33,855 nucleotides of DNA from Synechococcus sp. CCY 9618 (lineage in GTDB: Bacteria; Cyanobacteriota; Cyanobacteriia; PCC-6307; Cyanobiaceae). The DNA is taken from assembly GCF_019038415.1 (NCBI RefSeq), contig NZ_JAFKRG010000001.1, positions 1 through 33,855 of the forward strand, given 5' to 3'. A model generated the notes under the pieces. It ran no database searches. It saw only the letters and a program-made list of their open reading frames with translations, and had not been told where the DNA came from. The translations under genes and the position numbers were made by a program. The first letter of the stretch is position 1. Each line of letters starts with the position of its first letter. Positions 7,351-17,126 of the stretch are shown one piece after another.

Positions 7351-8835
7351 TTAAGTTCCTGCTCTGCGGAAACTCGGCAGCACCGGTCCGCCCACACTGA
7401 GCATCCGCCCGGCGCCGTCCCCCAGGGCCTGGAGAGGCAGCAGCAGGCTGCTGGCCGGCGCCCCCACGTCACCGGGTGGCTTCTCCCCCGGTCGTGGGCG
7501 GATCACGTAGGGCTCGCTCATGGTCCAGCCCCGGGCGTAGCTGATCAGCAGGGGATCGGCCGGTGCGAACACGTAGGAGGGCTGGCGGGGGATCGCTTCC
7601 CGGTCCGCCCGTTCCCCATCCATGCGCACGGCCCGGGTGATGGCCTGGACGAAGCGGCTGCGGGTCACGACGGTGGTCAGGTAGGCCACCACCCGCAGGC
7701 GGGGCGCATCGAAGCCTTCGGCGCACATGTCGATGCTGACCAGCCAGTCGCCGGCGCCGGCCCGGAACGCGGCCAGGTGGTTCGCCGCCTCCGGATCCTG
7801 GGAGTGCACCAGATGCACCCGGTCGCCTTCCTGGCTGAGCAGTTCGGCGATGCGCCCCGCATGGCCGATGTCCCGGGCCACCACCAGCCCCCCGGCCCCG
7901 GGGTGCTCCAGCCGCACCCGCTCCAGACGGCGCCGGGCCTGGAGCAGCAGTCGCAGGGCGATGCCGCCCCGGTCTCCGGGTCGGATGGCCCGCCGCAGGT
8001 TGCGGGCCCGCCAGCTTTCCCGCTGTTCCGCTGACAGGGGGGATGTCTCGGACTGGCGGCCGTCCTCCGGTCGTCCGTGCTCCACCCAGCCGTCCTGGAA
8101 CCGGAACTCCAGGGGCCGCACATCGCCCGCGGCGATCAAAGTGCGGGGTTCGACGCAGAGGTCGGGGATGATCCGCTCGGCCGGCCCGTCCTTGTCGTGG
8201 ACCTGGATCCGGCGGGCGGCGCAGAAGCCCAGGTTGTCGGCCCGGAAGGGGGTGCCGGTCAGCCCGAGGCGCAGCTGGGCGCCGCCGCTGAGGCTGGCGA
8301 AGGCGTGTCCCCAGGCCGTGGCCTCCGGTTCCAGGGGATCCACGCCCAGATGGTGGACCTCATCGGCGATCGCCAGCCAGCACTCCTTTTGCAGCGGGCC
8401 CATCAGTTCCTCCTCGAGACGCCGACGGTGCAGGGCGGCGGCCTGATAGCTCAGCAACAGGCCACCCTGGCCCGGAGCTGGGGGCGACGGGTCCCCTGCT
8501 GCGTCCCATTCGCGCAGATCGAGCCCCAGCCGGCCGGCGGCGGCAACCCACTGGCGAGCGATCGAGCTGCGGTGGCAGAAGACCACGAACCGATCCAGCC
8601 GTCCCTCCCCCTGCAGCTGGCGGAAGGCGAGCAGGGCCCCCAGGGTCTTGCCCGCACCCGGACCGGCGTGGATGAGCACGTCCTGACCACCCGGGCTCGC
8701 CGCGACCAGCCGGGCCCGCAGCAGCTGGATCATCCGGCGCTGCCAGTCCCGGGGCCGGGGTCCGCCGCCGGCGGGCGCCCCTGCCCCGGGACCCGGGCGG
8801 GATCGCAGACCCAGATCGAAGGACGGTGCCGGCAT
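7351..8835 (-). CDS. DEAD/DEAH-box (SF2) helicase, type III restriction-subunit-like
   Basis: 494 residues from ATG 8835 (the frame extends 24 codons further). SF2 motifs are in order: Walker A IHAGPGAGKTLG, motif II ADEVHHLG, motif III LTGTPFR, and a C-terminal RecA domain with LVSIDMCAEGFDAPRLR and QAITRAVRMDG (motif VI-like, Q..TR..R). This is the UvrB/ResIII-like helicase layout without nuclease, methylase or HRDC domains, so it stands alone. It may act in DNA repair or RNA metabolism; the sequence does not decide. No restriction-modification partner is nearby. The N-terminal 20 residues before the helicase core are Pro/Gly-rich. Confidence 0.82.
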   Translation of the reverse strand: MPAPSFDLGLRSRPGPGAGAPAGGGPRPRDWQRRMIQLLRARLVAASPGGQDVLIHAGPGAGKTLGALLAFRQLQGEGRLDRFVVFCHRSSIARQWVAAAGRLGLDLREWDAAGDPSPPAPGQGGLLLSYQAAALHRRRLEEELMGPLQKECWLAIADEVHHLGVDPLEPEATAWGHAFASLSGGAQLRLGLTGTPFRADNLGFCAARRIQVHDKDGPAERIIPDLCVEPRTLIAAGDVRPLEFRFQDGWVEHGRPEDGRQSETSPLSAEQRESWRARNLRRAIRPGDRGGIALRLLLQARRRLERVRLEHPGAGGLVVARDIGHAGRIAELLSQEGDRVHLVHSQDPEAANHLAAFRAGAGDWLVSIDMCAEGFDAPRLRVVAYLTTVVTRSRFVQAITRAVRMDGERADREAIPRQPSYVFAPADPLLISYARGWTMSEPYVIRPRPGEKPPGDVGAPASSLLLPLQALGDGAGRMLSVGGPVLPSFRRAGT

Positions 8836-8974
8836 CGGTCGATTCTGCTGCTCCTGCCGGACTCCCGCAGAGGCGGCCAGGGGCTGCCGGTGCCGGTGTC
8901 CGCACATTGGCGGCCGGGCGCTTGCCGTTGCCTCCTGCGCTGTTTATTGCAAGGGAAGTGCGTAGGCCCCGTCG

Positions 8975-10128
<1,154 letters not shown>

Positions 10129-10132
<4 letters not shown>

Positions 10133-10422
10133 GCCTTCTTTCGCAGTCCCTGTGGGTGCTGCTGCTGGGCAGCCTGCTGGGGCTGGAGCTGATCGGCAAG
10201 GTGCCCCCCACCCTGCACACCCCGCTGATGTCGGGGGCCAACGCCATCAGCGGCATCACCGTGCTGGCCTCCCTCACCCTCATCCAGCACGCCGGTGACC
10301 ACACCCCCCTGCTGGTGCTCGGCGCCCTCTCCCTGGGCTTCGCTCTCTACAACGTGATCGGCGGCTTCCTCGTCACCGACCGCATGCTCGCCATGTTCCG
10401 CCGCAAGGCCGACAGCCGATGA
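10129..10422 (+). CDS. pntAB: NAD(P) transhydrogenase alpha subunit, membrane part
   Basis: 97 residues, three hydrophobic helices. The segment PPTLHTPLMSGANAISGI is the family hallmark of the PntA C-terminal membrane domain, followed by helices around LLVLGALSLGFALYNVIGGF and the basic end FRRKADSR. It supplies part of the proton channel. It overlaps the preceding gene (10129-10132) and the following one (10419-10422) by ATGA, indicating translational coupling within the three-gene operon. Confidence 0.93.
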
Positions 10423-11849
10423 CCTTCTCCATGGATTTCTTCGCCGGCGCCATCGATCTGGCCGCCGTGCTGCTGCTGGCCCTGGGCATCAAGGGGCTCT
10501 CCAAGGTGCGTTCCGCCCGTGGCGCCAACGGCCTGGCCGCCCTGGCCATGGGCCTGGCGGTGCTGGGGCTGCTGATCGAGATCCGCCCTGATCCGATCGC
10601 CTGGCTGTGGATCGCCGCCGGCACCGCCGCGGGCGGCCTGGCGGGCCTGCTCACCGCCCGGAGGGTGCCGATGACCGCCATGCCCGAGACCGTGGCCCTG
10701 TTCAACGGCTGCGGCGGCATGGCCTCCCTGCTGGTGGCCATCGGGGTGGCCCTGTTCGATGCCGGCGATGCCGACATCGTGGCGCTGGTGTCGATCGCCG
10801 TCTCGGTGTTCGTGGGCGCCATCACCTTCAGCGGCTCGATCGTGGCCATGGCCAAGCTCCAGGGCTGGCTCGACACCCCGGGCTGGACCCAGAGCCGCCT
10901 GCGCCACGGCGTCAACATCTCCCTGGCCGTGCTCTGCCTGGTGGCGGCGGTGCTGCTGCCAGGGGATCCCGGCGGCCTGCCCCTGTGGCTGCTGGTGGGG
11001 GGCTCCACCCTGCTGGGCATCGGCGTCACCCTGCCCATCGGCGGCGCCGACATGCCGGTGGTCATCTCCCTGCTCAACTCCTATTCGGGCGTGGCGGCGG
11101 CGGCGGCGGGCTTCGTGGTGGGCAGTCAGCTGCTGATCGTGGCCGGCGCCATGGTGGGGGCGGCGGGCCTGATCCTCACCCAGGTGATGTGCACCGCCAT
11201 GAACCGTTCCCTGGTGTCGGTGCTGTTCGGCGGCGCCCTCGGCGCCAGCGGCGGTGCCGTTGGCGGCGGCGGCAGCGAGGCGGGCTACACCCGCATCACC
11301 AGCTGCAGCGCCGAGGAATGCGCCATGGCCCTGGAGCAGGCCGAGCGGGTGGTGTTCGTGCCCGGCTACGGCCTGGCGGTGGCTCAGGCCCAGCATTCCC
11401 TGCGCGAGCTGGCCAAGCTTCTCGAGGCCCATGGTGTGGAGGTGAGCTACGCCATCCATCCGGTGGCGGGGCGCATGCCCGGCCACATGAACGTGCTGCT
11501 GGCCGAGGCCGACGTGCCCTACGAGCAGCTGCTGGAGATGGACCTGGTCAACCCCGAGTTTCCCCGCACCGACGTGGTGATCGTGCTGGGGGCCAACGAC
11601 GTGGTGAATCCCCAGGCCAAGAACGATCCCACCAGCCCCCTCTATGGCATGCCCGTGCTGGAGGTGGACCAGGCCCGGCAGGTGTTCGTGGTCAAGCGCA
11701 GCCTCGGGGCGGGCTACGCCGGCATCAACAACGCCCTGTTCGAGATGCCCCAGACGGCCATGGTGTTCGGGGATGCCAAGGCGGTGCTGAACGGGCTCCT
11801 CACGGAGCTGCGCTCCCTGGGAGTGGGCAAGGCGAAGGTGGCCGCCTGA
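10419..11849 (+). CDS. pntB: NAD(P) transhydrogenase beta subunit
   Basis: 476 residues. About eight membrane helices occupy roughly residues 1-270, with the conserved MTAMPETVALFNGCGG and ADMPVVISLLNSYSG channel elements. The C-terminal dIII domain binds NADP through VPGYGLAVAQAQ (near residue 312), HPVAGRMPGHMNVLLAEADV and VLGANDVVNP, with KRSLGAGYAGI near the end. Length and motif order are those of full PntB. It is last in the pnt operon; the YheT-like hydrolase starts 33 bases later on the same strand. Confidence 0.95.
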   Translation: MTFSMDFFAGAIDLAAVLLLALGIKGLSKVRSARGANGLAALAMGLAVLGLLIEIRPDPIAWLWIAAGTAAGGLAGLLTARRVPMTAMPETVALFNGCGGMASLLVAIGVALFDAGDADIVALVSIAVSVFVGAITFSGSIVAMAKLQGWLDTPGWTQSRLRHGVNISLAVLCLVAAVLLPGDPGGLPLWLLVGGSTLLGIGVTLPIGGADMPVVISLLNSYSGVAAAAAGFVVGSQLLIVAGAMVGAAGLILTQVMCTAMNRSLVSVLFGGALGASGGAVGGGGSEAGYTRITSCSAEECAMALEQAERVVFVPGYGLAVAQAQHSLRELAKLLEAHGVEVSYAIHPVAGRMPGHMNVLLAEADVPYEQLLEMDLVNPEFPRTDVVIVLGANDVVNPQAKNDPTSPLYGMPVLEVDQARQVFVVKRSLGAGYAGINNALFEMPQTAMVFGDAKAVLNGLLTELRSLGVGKAKVAA

Positions 11850-11882
11850 GCGCGGCCCTCTGACGGTGCGGGGAGGGTGAGG

Positions 11883-12998
11883 ATGGGAAGCGATGGGCTT
11901 CTGCTCCCGCTTCCCCACTCCTGTTCCGTCCCGGTTCCGGTTGTGTCCCAGCTTCCCGATCTCCTCGGCCTGACCCCGTTCCGCCAGAGGTCCCCCTGGA
12001 TCGGGGGTGATCTGCAGACCCTGCGGGACACCCTGCGGCCCCTGCGTTTTCCCCCCGAGCGGGGGGAGGAGGTGGCCATCGATCTGGGCAGCGGCGACCG
12101 GCTGGTGGGTCTGCTGGACCGCCCGTCCTCCGGCCCGCCGAAGGGCCTGGTGGTGGTGCTGCATGGCCTGGGCGGCTGCAGCGACGGCCCCGGCCCCCGG
12201 CGGCTGGCCCTCGCCCTGGGGGGCGCGGGTTTTGCGGTGCTGCGCCTCAACCTGCGCGGGGCGGGCCGGGGGCGGCCCCTCGCCCGGGGCAGCTACTGCG
12301 CCCTGTGCCTTGAGGATCTGGCTCCGGCCCTGGCCCGGGCGCGGCAGCTGGCGTTCCACCTGGCCCTGGAGGCCGGCGCCGACGCCCCGCCCCTGCCGGT
12401 CTACGGCGCCGGCATCTCCCTGGGGGGCACGGTGCTGTTGAACGGCTGTCTGGCCGGCCTGGCCCTGGATGGCCTGGTCTGCGTCAGCAGTCCCCTCGAT
12501 CTGGCGGTCTGCGCCCTGCAGTTCGAGCGGCGCCGCAACCGGGTGTACCAGCGCTGGCTGATGGATCGCCTGCGGAAGCAGACCCTCGCCGATCCCGGCG
12601 GGGTGACGGAGGACGAGCGCCGCGCCCTGGAGGGGCCGGAGCGGGCCCGCACGATCCGGGGCTTCGACGCCGCCATCACCGCTCCGCGCTGGGGCTTTGA
12701 TTCCGTTGCGGCCTATTACGCCGCCGCCAGTCCCCTGGCGGCCCTGCTGGAGGGCTGCCCGCTGCCCCCCACCCTGCTGATCCACGCCGGCGACGATCCC
12801 TGGGTGCCCGTCGGCCCCCTGCGGCAGCTGGCGGCGGCCGTCGGCGGACGGGAGGGATCGGTGGTGCGGGTGTTGATCACCACCCGCGGGGGCCACAACG
12901 GTTTCCACGCGCCCGGCGATGCGCCCTGGGCCTGCTGGGCCGATCGGCTGGCGGCGGCCTGGCTGGGGCGCTTCAACCCGCGGCAGGCATCTGGCTGA
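11883..12998 (+). CDS. YheT-like alpha/beta hydrolase
   Basis: 371 residues. The N-terminal SPWIGGDLQTLRDTLRPLRF resembles the PWLRGPHLQT signature of the YheT/COG0429 group. It has LVVVLHGLGGCSDGP (oxyanion hole), LRLNLRGAGRG, a nucleophile elbow YGAGISLGGTVLL, an acid near AGDDPWVP and HNGFHAP with the His. Its Ser sits in GISLGG. Substrate unknown; members are thought to be esterases. GTG 11877 and ATG 11883 are both possible, with GGGAGG at 11871-11876; ATG 11883 gives normal spacing. The last 26 bases overlap the convergent ferredoxin gene. Confidence 0.85.
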   Translation: MGSDGLLLPLPHSCSVPVPVVSQLPDLLGLTPFRQRSPWIGGDLQTLRDTLRPLRFPPERGEEVAIDLGSGDRLVGLLDRPSSGPPKGLVVVLHGLGGCSDGPGPRRLALALGGAGFAVLRLNLRGAGRGRPLARGSYCALCLEDLAPALARARQLAFHLALEAGADAPPLPVYGAGISLGGTVLLNGCLAGLALDGLVCVSSPLDLAVCALQFERRRNRVYQRWLMDRLRKQTLADPGGVTEDERRALEGPERARTIRGFDAAITAPRWGFDSVAAYYAAASPLAALLEGCPLPPTLLIHAGDDPWVPVGPLRQLAAAVGGREGSVVRVLITTRGGHNGFHAPGDAPWACWADRLAAAWLGRFNPRQASG

Positions 12999-13323
12999 AG
13001 GGGGTGCGGCGCAGGATCCACTCCTCCACCGGCGCACCGCCGATGATGTGCTCCAGCAGGATCCGCTCGATGCGCTCCGCGGTCACGCCGCCGTAGGTGA
13101 TGCCCTCGGGCCAGACCAGCAGCACCGGGCCATCGGCGCAGATCCGCAGGCAGTCGGCCTTGGTGCGAAGCACCACGCCCTCGGGGCGGAGGGGGTCCTC
13201 CAGCCCCAGCGCGCGGATCCGTTCCTTGAGCCGGCCCCAGCTCGCCGCTCCCACGGCGGGATCGCCGCAGAGGGCTTTGGTGGGGGTGGCGCAGAGCAGC
13301 AGGTGGTGCTGGACCCCGCTCAT
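12973..13323 (-). CDS. Thioredoxin-like [2Fe-2S] ferredoxin
   Basis: 116 residues with cluster-ligand spacing typical of the thioredoxin-fold 2Fe-2S ferredoxins: Cys11 and Cys19 near the N-terminus ([13 protein letters not shown]) and Cys58 and Cys62 in [20 protein letters not shown]. The [12 protein letters not shown] and [19 protein letters not shown] segments are also family-like. It probably carries electrons or senses redox state in the cytoplasm. Its ATG overlaps the dxr stop by four bases, so the two are translationally coupled. That pairs it with the MEP isoprenoid pathway, whose late enzymes IspG and IspH take electrons from ferredoxin; a functional link is inference. Confidence 0.87.
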   Translation of the reverse strand: MSGVQHHLLLCATPTKALCGDPAVGAASWGRLKERIRALGLEDPLRPEGVVLRTKADCLRICADGPVLLVWPEGITYGGVTAERIERILLEHIIGGAPVEEWILRRTPFSQMPAAG

Positions 13324-14570
13324 GCCGGCAGCGCCGTGCGGGGCTGGCCGTGGAGGCTGATGGCGGCCTCCCGGGTGGCCTGGCGGGCCCAGGCGTCCAC
13401 GGCCAGCACGTCGTCGAGGCAGGGGTCGCTGTGGTGGTCGACCCGGTGGCGATCGCAGACCCGCTCGATCAGCTGGGGAATGGCCAGGAAGGGGATCGCC
13501 TCCTCCAGGAACAGGGCGACGGCCTGCTCGTTGGCGGCGTTGAGCACGGCCGGCATGGTGCCGCCGGCCCGGCCGGCGGCGTAGGCCAGGGCCATGCAGG
13601 GGTACTTGGCCCTGTCGGGAGCGCTGAAGTTGAGCTGGCCGACGGCGGTGAGATCCAGCCGCCGCCAGGGGGTGTCGAGCCGCTCCGGCCAGCTCAGGCA
13701 GTAGAGCAGGGGCAGCTTCATGTCGGGCCAGCCCAGCTGGGCCAGTACCGAGGTGTCGGCCAGTTCCACCATCGAATGGATGATGCTCTGGGGGTGGATG
13801 ACGATCTCGATGTGGTCGTAGTCGAGGCCGAAGAGATAGTGGGCCTCGATCACCTCCAGCCCTTTGTTCATCAGGGTGGCGGAATCCACGGTGATCTTGC
13901 GCCCCATGCTCCAGTTGGGGTGGCTGGTGGCATCGGCCACGGTGGCCTTGGCCAGGTCGGCGGCGGGCCAGTCACGGAAGGCGCCGCCGGAGGCGGTGAG
14001 CTGGATGCGGCGCAGGCCCGGGGTGGGCACGCCGGTGGAGAGGCGGGCGGTGTCGGCCCAGGGGGTGCCCTGCAGGCACTGGAAGATGGCGGAATGCTCC
14101 GAATCGGCGGGCAGCAGCCGGCTGCCGCTTTTCTGGAGTTCGGGCAGCACCACCGGCCCGGCGGCGATCAGGGTCTCCTTGTTGGCCAGGGCCAGGTCCT
14201 TGCCGGCGCGGATCGCCGCCAGGGTGGGCAGCAGGCCGGCGCACCCCACGATCCCGGTCACCACCAGATCGGCGCTGCCCCAGGCGGCGGCCGTGCAGAG
14301 CCCGTCGGCGCCGCCCACCAGCTCGGGCAGACGGCTGGGGCGACGGCCGGGCTCAAGGGCCTCCAGTCGCTGACGCAGATCGGTGAGGCGGTCGGCGTCG
14401 GCGAGGGCCACCAGTTCGGGCCCGTGGCAGAGGATCTGCTCCACCAGCAGGTCGAGGTTGTTGCCGGCGCTGAGGGCCACCACCCGGAAGCGGTCGGGGA
14501 ACTCGCGCGCGATCTCCAGGGTCTGGGTGCCGATCGATCCGGTGGAGCCCAGGACGCTGATGGCCTTCAC
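13320..14570 (-). CDS. dxr: 1-deoxy-D-xylulose 5-phosphate reductoisomerase
   Basis: 416 residues from GTG 14570, with GGGGAG six bases upstream as a good ribosome-binding site. The NADPH loop [31 protein letters not shown], the metal and substrate block [48 protein letters not shown] and [11 protein letters not shown] are all present. Dxr makes 2-C-methyl-D-erythritol 4-phosphate, the first committed step of the plastid-type isoprenoid pathway that feeds carotenoids, phytol and quinones. All catalytic elements are intact. Length is slightly above the E. coli enzyme. It diverges from the DUF368 gene across 54 bases. Confidence 0.97.
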   Translation of the reverse strand: MKAISVLGSTGSIGTQTLEIAREFPDRFRVVALSAGNNLDLLVEQILCHGPELVALADADRLTDLRQRLEALEPGRRPSRLPELVGGADGLCTAAAWGSADLVVTGIVGCAGLLPTLAAIRAGKDLALANKETLIAAGPVVLPELQKSGSRLLPADSEHSAIFQCLQGTPWADTARLSTGVPTPGLRRIQLTASGGAFRDWPAADLAKATVADATSHPNWSMGRKITVDSATLMNKGLEVIEAHYLFGLDYDHIEIVIHPQSIIHSMVELADTSVLAQLGWPDMKLPLLYCLSWPERLDTPWRRLDLTAVGQLNFSAPDRAKYPCMALAYAAGRAGGTMPAVLNAANEQAVALFLEEAIPFLAIPQLIERVCDRHRVDHHSDPCLDDVLAVDAWARQATREAAISLHGQPRTALPA

Positions 14571-14624
14571 AGCTGGCTCCCCGTAAGGTTCGTGGCGATC
14601 CAGTGTCCCATCTCCTCCCTCGCC

Positions 14625-15599
14625 ATGGCCGACGGCCTGCCTGATTCAGCGTCCCCCGCCGCACCGGCGGCGGCGAAGGCCGGTGGTTTCTCGCTGCCCT
14701 ATGTGGTGGCCTGCGGTCTGGCGATGGGCACGGCGGACGTGGTGCCGGGGGTGTCCGGCGGCAGCATGGCGTTCATCCTGGGCATCTACGGCGAGCTGCT
14801 GGAGGCCATCGCCGGCTTCGACCTGGGCCTGCTGGCCCTGCTGCGCCGGGGCCAGTGGCAGGCGGCGGCGGCGCGGATCCACCTCGGTTTCCTGCTGCCG
14901 CTGGTGGCGGGGCTGGCGGTGTCGGTGCTGGTGATGGTGCGGCCGATCACCTGGCTCTACGCCGCACATCCGGTGTTCCTGTTCGCCTTCTTCTTCGGCC
15001 TGATCCTGGGGGCCATCCTGCTGATCGCCCGCCATGCCCACTGGGGTGCCCAGGGGCTGGTGGCGATGGCGGCGGGGGTGGTGCTGGCCCTGCTGCTGGT
15101 CACCCAGGCGCCGGTGACCATGCCCCACGACCCCTTCACCCTGTTCTGGAGCGGGGCGGTGGCGATCATGGCGATGATCCTGCCGGGCATCTCCGGCTCC
15201 TTCCTGCTCCTGGTGCTGGGCCAGTACCAGTACGTGATGGAGGGGGTGAAGGCCTTCGATCTGCCGATCCTGCTGCCCTTCGCCGCCGGCTGCGCCATCG
15301 GCCTGATCAGCTTCGTGCGGCTGCTGCGCTGGCTGCTGCACCGCTATCACGGCCAGGTGGTGGCCCTGCTGGTGGGTTTCATGGCCGGCTCCCTGTGGAA
15401 GATCTGGCCGTTCCGCACGGTGATCGAATCCACCCGCAACGCCAAGGGCAAGCTGATCGTGCTGCGGGATGCCCTGGCGCCCCCCCCCGACGCCGGCAGT
15501 CTGGTGGTGGCGGCTGTTCTGGCCGCCGCGGGCATCGCCCTGGTGGTGGGCATCGAGCAGCTGCAGCACCGGGTGGGGGTGGAGGAGATGGGCGGCTGA
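14625..15599 (+). CDS. DUF368 membrane protein (PopT-type polyprenyl-phosphate transporter family)
   Basis: 324 residues with about eight to nine hydrophobic helices. Two family signatures are visible: [20 protein letters not shown] near residue 30 and a repeat-related [19 protein letters not shown] near residue 180, the pair of PG(V/I)SG motifs that marks DUF368. Family members were recently shown in other bacteria to recycle undecaprenyl phosphate across the inner membrane for cell-wall and surface-glycan synthesis. The first 20 residues are Ala/Pro-rich and probably cytoplasmic. ATG 14625 fits the domain start. It lies next to dxr, which makes precursors of the same lipid; this could be coincidence. 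Confidence 0.85.
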   Translation: MADGLPDSASPAAPAAAKAGGFSLPYVVACGLAMGTADVVPGVSGGSMAFILGIYGELLEAIAGFDLGLLALLRRGQWQAAAARIHLGFLLPLVAGLAVSVLVMVRPITWLYAAHPVFLFAFFFGLILGAILLIARHAHWGAQGLVAMAAGVVLALLLVTQAPVTMPHDPFTLFWSGAVAIMAMILPGISGSFLLLVLGQYQYVMEGVKAFDLPILLPFAAGCAIGLISFVRLLRWLLHRYHGQVVALLVGFMAGSLWKIWPFRTVIESTRNAKGKLIVLRDALAPPPDAGSLVVAAVLAAAGIALVVGIEQLQHRVGVEEMGG

Positions 15600-15623
15600 A
15601 CGGGCACCCCGGCGCGACGGCCG

Positions 15624-15646
15624 GGCACCCTGGCTTAACTGGTGCC
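15624..15646 (+). terminator. Possible terminator hairpin after the DUF368 gene
   Basis: GGCACC (15624-15629) and GGTGCC (15641-15646) can pair across an 11-base loop 25 bases after the DUF368 stop. No T tract follows. The same stretch (TTAACT in the loop) could equally serve the next gene as a -10, so this is weak. Confidence 0.25.
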
Positions 15647-15662
15647 ACAACGATCCCCTGTC

Positions 15663-15890
15663 ATGTCGTGGCTGCAGCGCTGGAACTTCATCGAACGGGC
15701 CCGGATCGAGCGCCAGCTGTGGGACGCCTTTGAGCGCCGGGAGGATCTGGACGCCCTGGTGGGGGGCTGCCGTGAGGCGGTGGCGGCGGGGGACCGGGAT
15801 CGCGCTTTTCAGCTGGAGGTGTGGCAGAGCACCCTGGAGAGGATCCGCAAGCTCGAGAAGCTGATGGCCGGGCGGACACCGGGCCCCTGA
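15663..15890 (+). CDS. Small helical protein of unknown function (75 aa)
   Basis: Starts MSWLQRWNFIERARIERQLW and continues with highly charged amphipathic helices (DAFERREDLDALVGGCREAV, QSTLERIRKLEKLM), suggesting a soluble two- or three-helix bundle or short coiled coil. No signal peptide or recognised domain. Codon use fits the neighbouring genes. It is the last gene before the minus-strand glycosyltransferase group and ends 21 bases from the GT9 stop. It resembles small hypothetical proteins seen in picocyanobacteria, which I cannot confirm here. Confidence 0.7.
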   Translation: MSWLQRWNFIERARIERQLWDAFERREDLDALVGGCREAVAAGDRDRAFQLEVWQSTLERIRKLEKLMAGRTPGP

Positions 15891-15911
15891 GGACGGCGGG
15901 CATGATCGTAT

Positions 15912-17126
15912 TCAGATGGCGCCGACCGGCTGTGGGCCCGCCAGCGGCGCAGACCGTTGCCACGCCTGATGCACCAGGGGCCACACCGCTTCAGGCGGGA
16001 GGCCGTCCATGCAGGCGTGCCACTCCAGCGGACAGACGGGGTTGCGATAGTGGGCCTGGAAGCAGCCGCTGCAGTGGTGGCCGCTGTTGCCGATCCAGAC
16101 GTGCTCGGCCCGGGGGGCCCAGAGGTCACGGGGGCTGGCACCGATACCTTCGACGTCGGTACCGAACAGGGCCACGGTGGGGCAGCCTGCAGCCGCAGCC
16201 AGGTGCAGGGGGCCGGAATCCACGGCGATGCACAGGCGGCTGCGTGCCAGGGCGCCGACCAGGGCCGGCAGGGGAAGCTGACCGCGCAGATCCCGGATGC
16301 CGGAGCGGGTCAGCAGATCGCGCTCCAGCCGGTCTCCTGGATGTCGGGGTTCAGCGGGGGGCGGACCGCCGATCAGGCCGATGGACCTCGCCGGCAGACC
16401 CAGCTCCCGGCAGAGACGCTTGAGCAGCGCCAGCCAGCTCTCCAGGGGCCACAGTTTGGCGGGGCGTTCGCCGCTCACCGCGATCAGCACCGGTGGCAGT
16501 CCGGCCGGTGGCGGCAGAGCGGGAAGGTCCACCCGCTCGTAGTCGGTGTCGATCCAGGCCACGCGGCAGTGGAGCTCGCGGATGCTGTTGCTGCCGATCC
16601 AGCCGCGGTAGCGCTCCACAAGGTGGGGGCTGGCCCAGTGGGGATCCACAGCGAGGGCATGGAGGGGATGGTCGCCGGTGGGGATCGGTGCCGCCCCCAC
16701 CACGAAGCGGGGTGCCAGGGACCGGACCCAGGCGATGGTGTGGGGGGCGTGGCCATCGGCGTTGATCACCAGATCCACCGCCTGGCCCCCAGGAGCCTGG
16801 CCCTGTTGCCACTGCTCCAGGGCCGGCAGGGCGGCCGGCCCCAGCTCCGCCAGGGGAAGGCTGGCGTCGATCCAGGGGTTGAGGCGCTCCAGCTCGCGGG
16901 TGCGCCGGCTGCCCACGTAGGTGAGCCGGGCGCTGGGGTACTTGTGGCGCAGGCCCCGCAGCAGGGGTTGGAGCACCACGTAGTTACCCAGCTTGGCGGC
17001 GCCGAGCACCACGATCTGCGGGCGATGTCCAAGGGGATCGTTCCGAAAGCGCCGCATCAGCAGGCTTCGGTTGCCATGGCCCTGCCGATCGACGGATGGA
17101 TCGGGCTGCAGCAGGGGCAGGCTCAT
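15912..17126 (-). CDS. Glycosyltransferase family 9 (heptosyltransferase-like)
   Basis: 404 residues from ATG 17126. A GT-B layout is visible: an N-terminal Rossmann half with QIVVLGAAKLGNYVVLQPLL, and a C-terminal half with the donor-site stretch IAVSGERPAKLWPLESWLAL and the family hallmark CIAVDSGPLHLAAAAGCPTV followed by ALFG. It likely transfers a sugar to lipopolysaccharide or another surface glycan from an ADP- or UDP-sugar. A Cys-rich C-terminal part (HHCSGCFQAHYRNPVC) resembles GT9 proteins that end in a small Cys cluster. Its start overlaps the stop of the upstream GT2-like gene by four bases (ATGA), so the pair is translationally coupled. Confidence 0.88.
   Translation of the reverse strand: MSLPLLQPDPSVDRQGHGNRSLLMRRFRNDPLGHRPQIVVLGAAKLGNYVVLQPLLRGLRHKYPSARLTYVGSRRTRELERLNPWIDASLPLAELGPAALPALEQWQQGQAPGGQAVDLVINADGHAPHTIAWVRSLAPRFVVGAAPIPTGDHPLHALAVDPHWASPHLVERYRGWIGSNSIRELHCRVAWIDTDYERVDLPALPPPAGLPPVLIAVSGERPAKLWPLESWLALLKRLCRELGLPARSIGLIGGPPPAEPRHPGDRLERDLLTRSGIRDLRGQLPLPALVGALARSRLCIAVDSGPLHLAAAAGCPTVALFGTDVEGIGASPRDLWAPRAEHVWIGNSGHHCSGCFQAHYRNPVCPLEWHACMDGLPPEAVWPLVHQAWQRSAPLAGPQPVGAI

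Noticed and set aside
7351-8835. The helicase as part of a defence or restriction system
   Set aside because: No methylase, nuclease or other defence gene is adjacent; neighbours are infA and the pnt operon, so it looks like a stand-alone core gene.
8941-8974. A TATTGC-containing stretch as pnt promoter
   Set aside because: Poor match to -10 and no -35 at proper distance; not strong enough to list.
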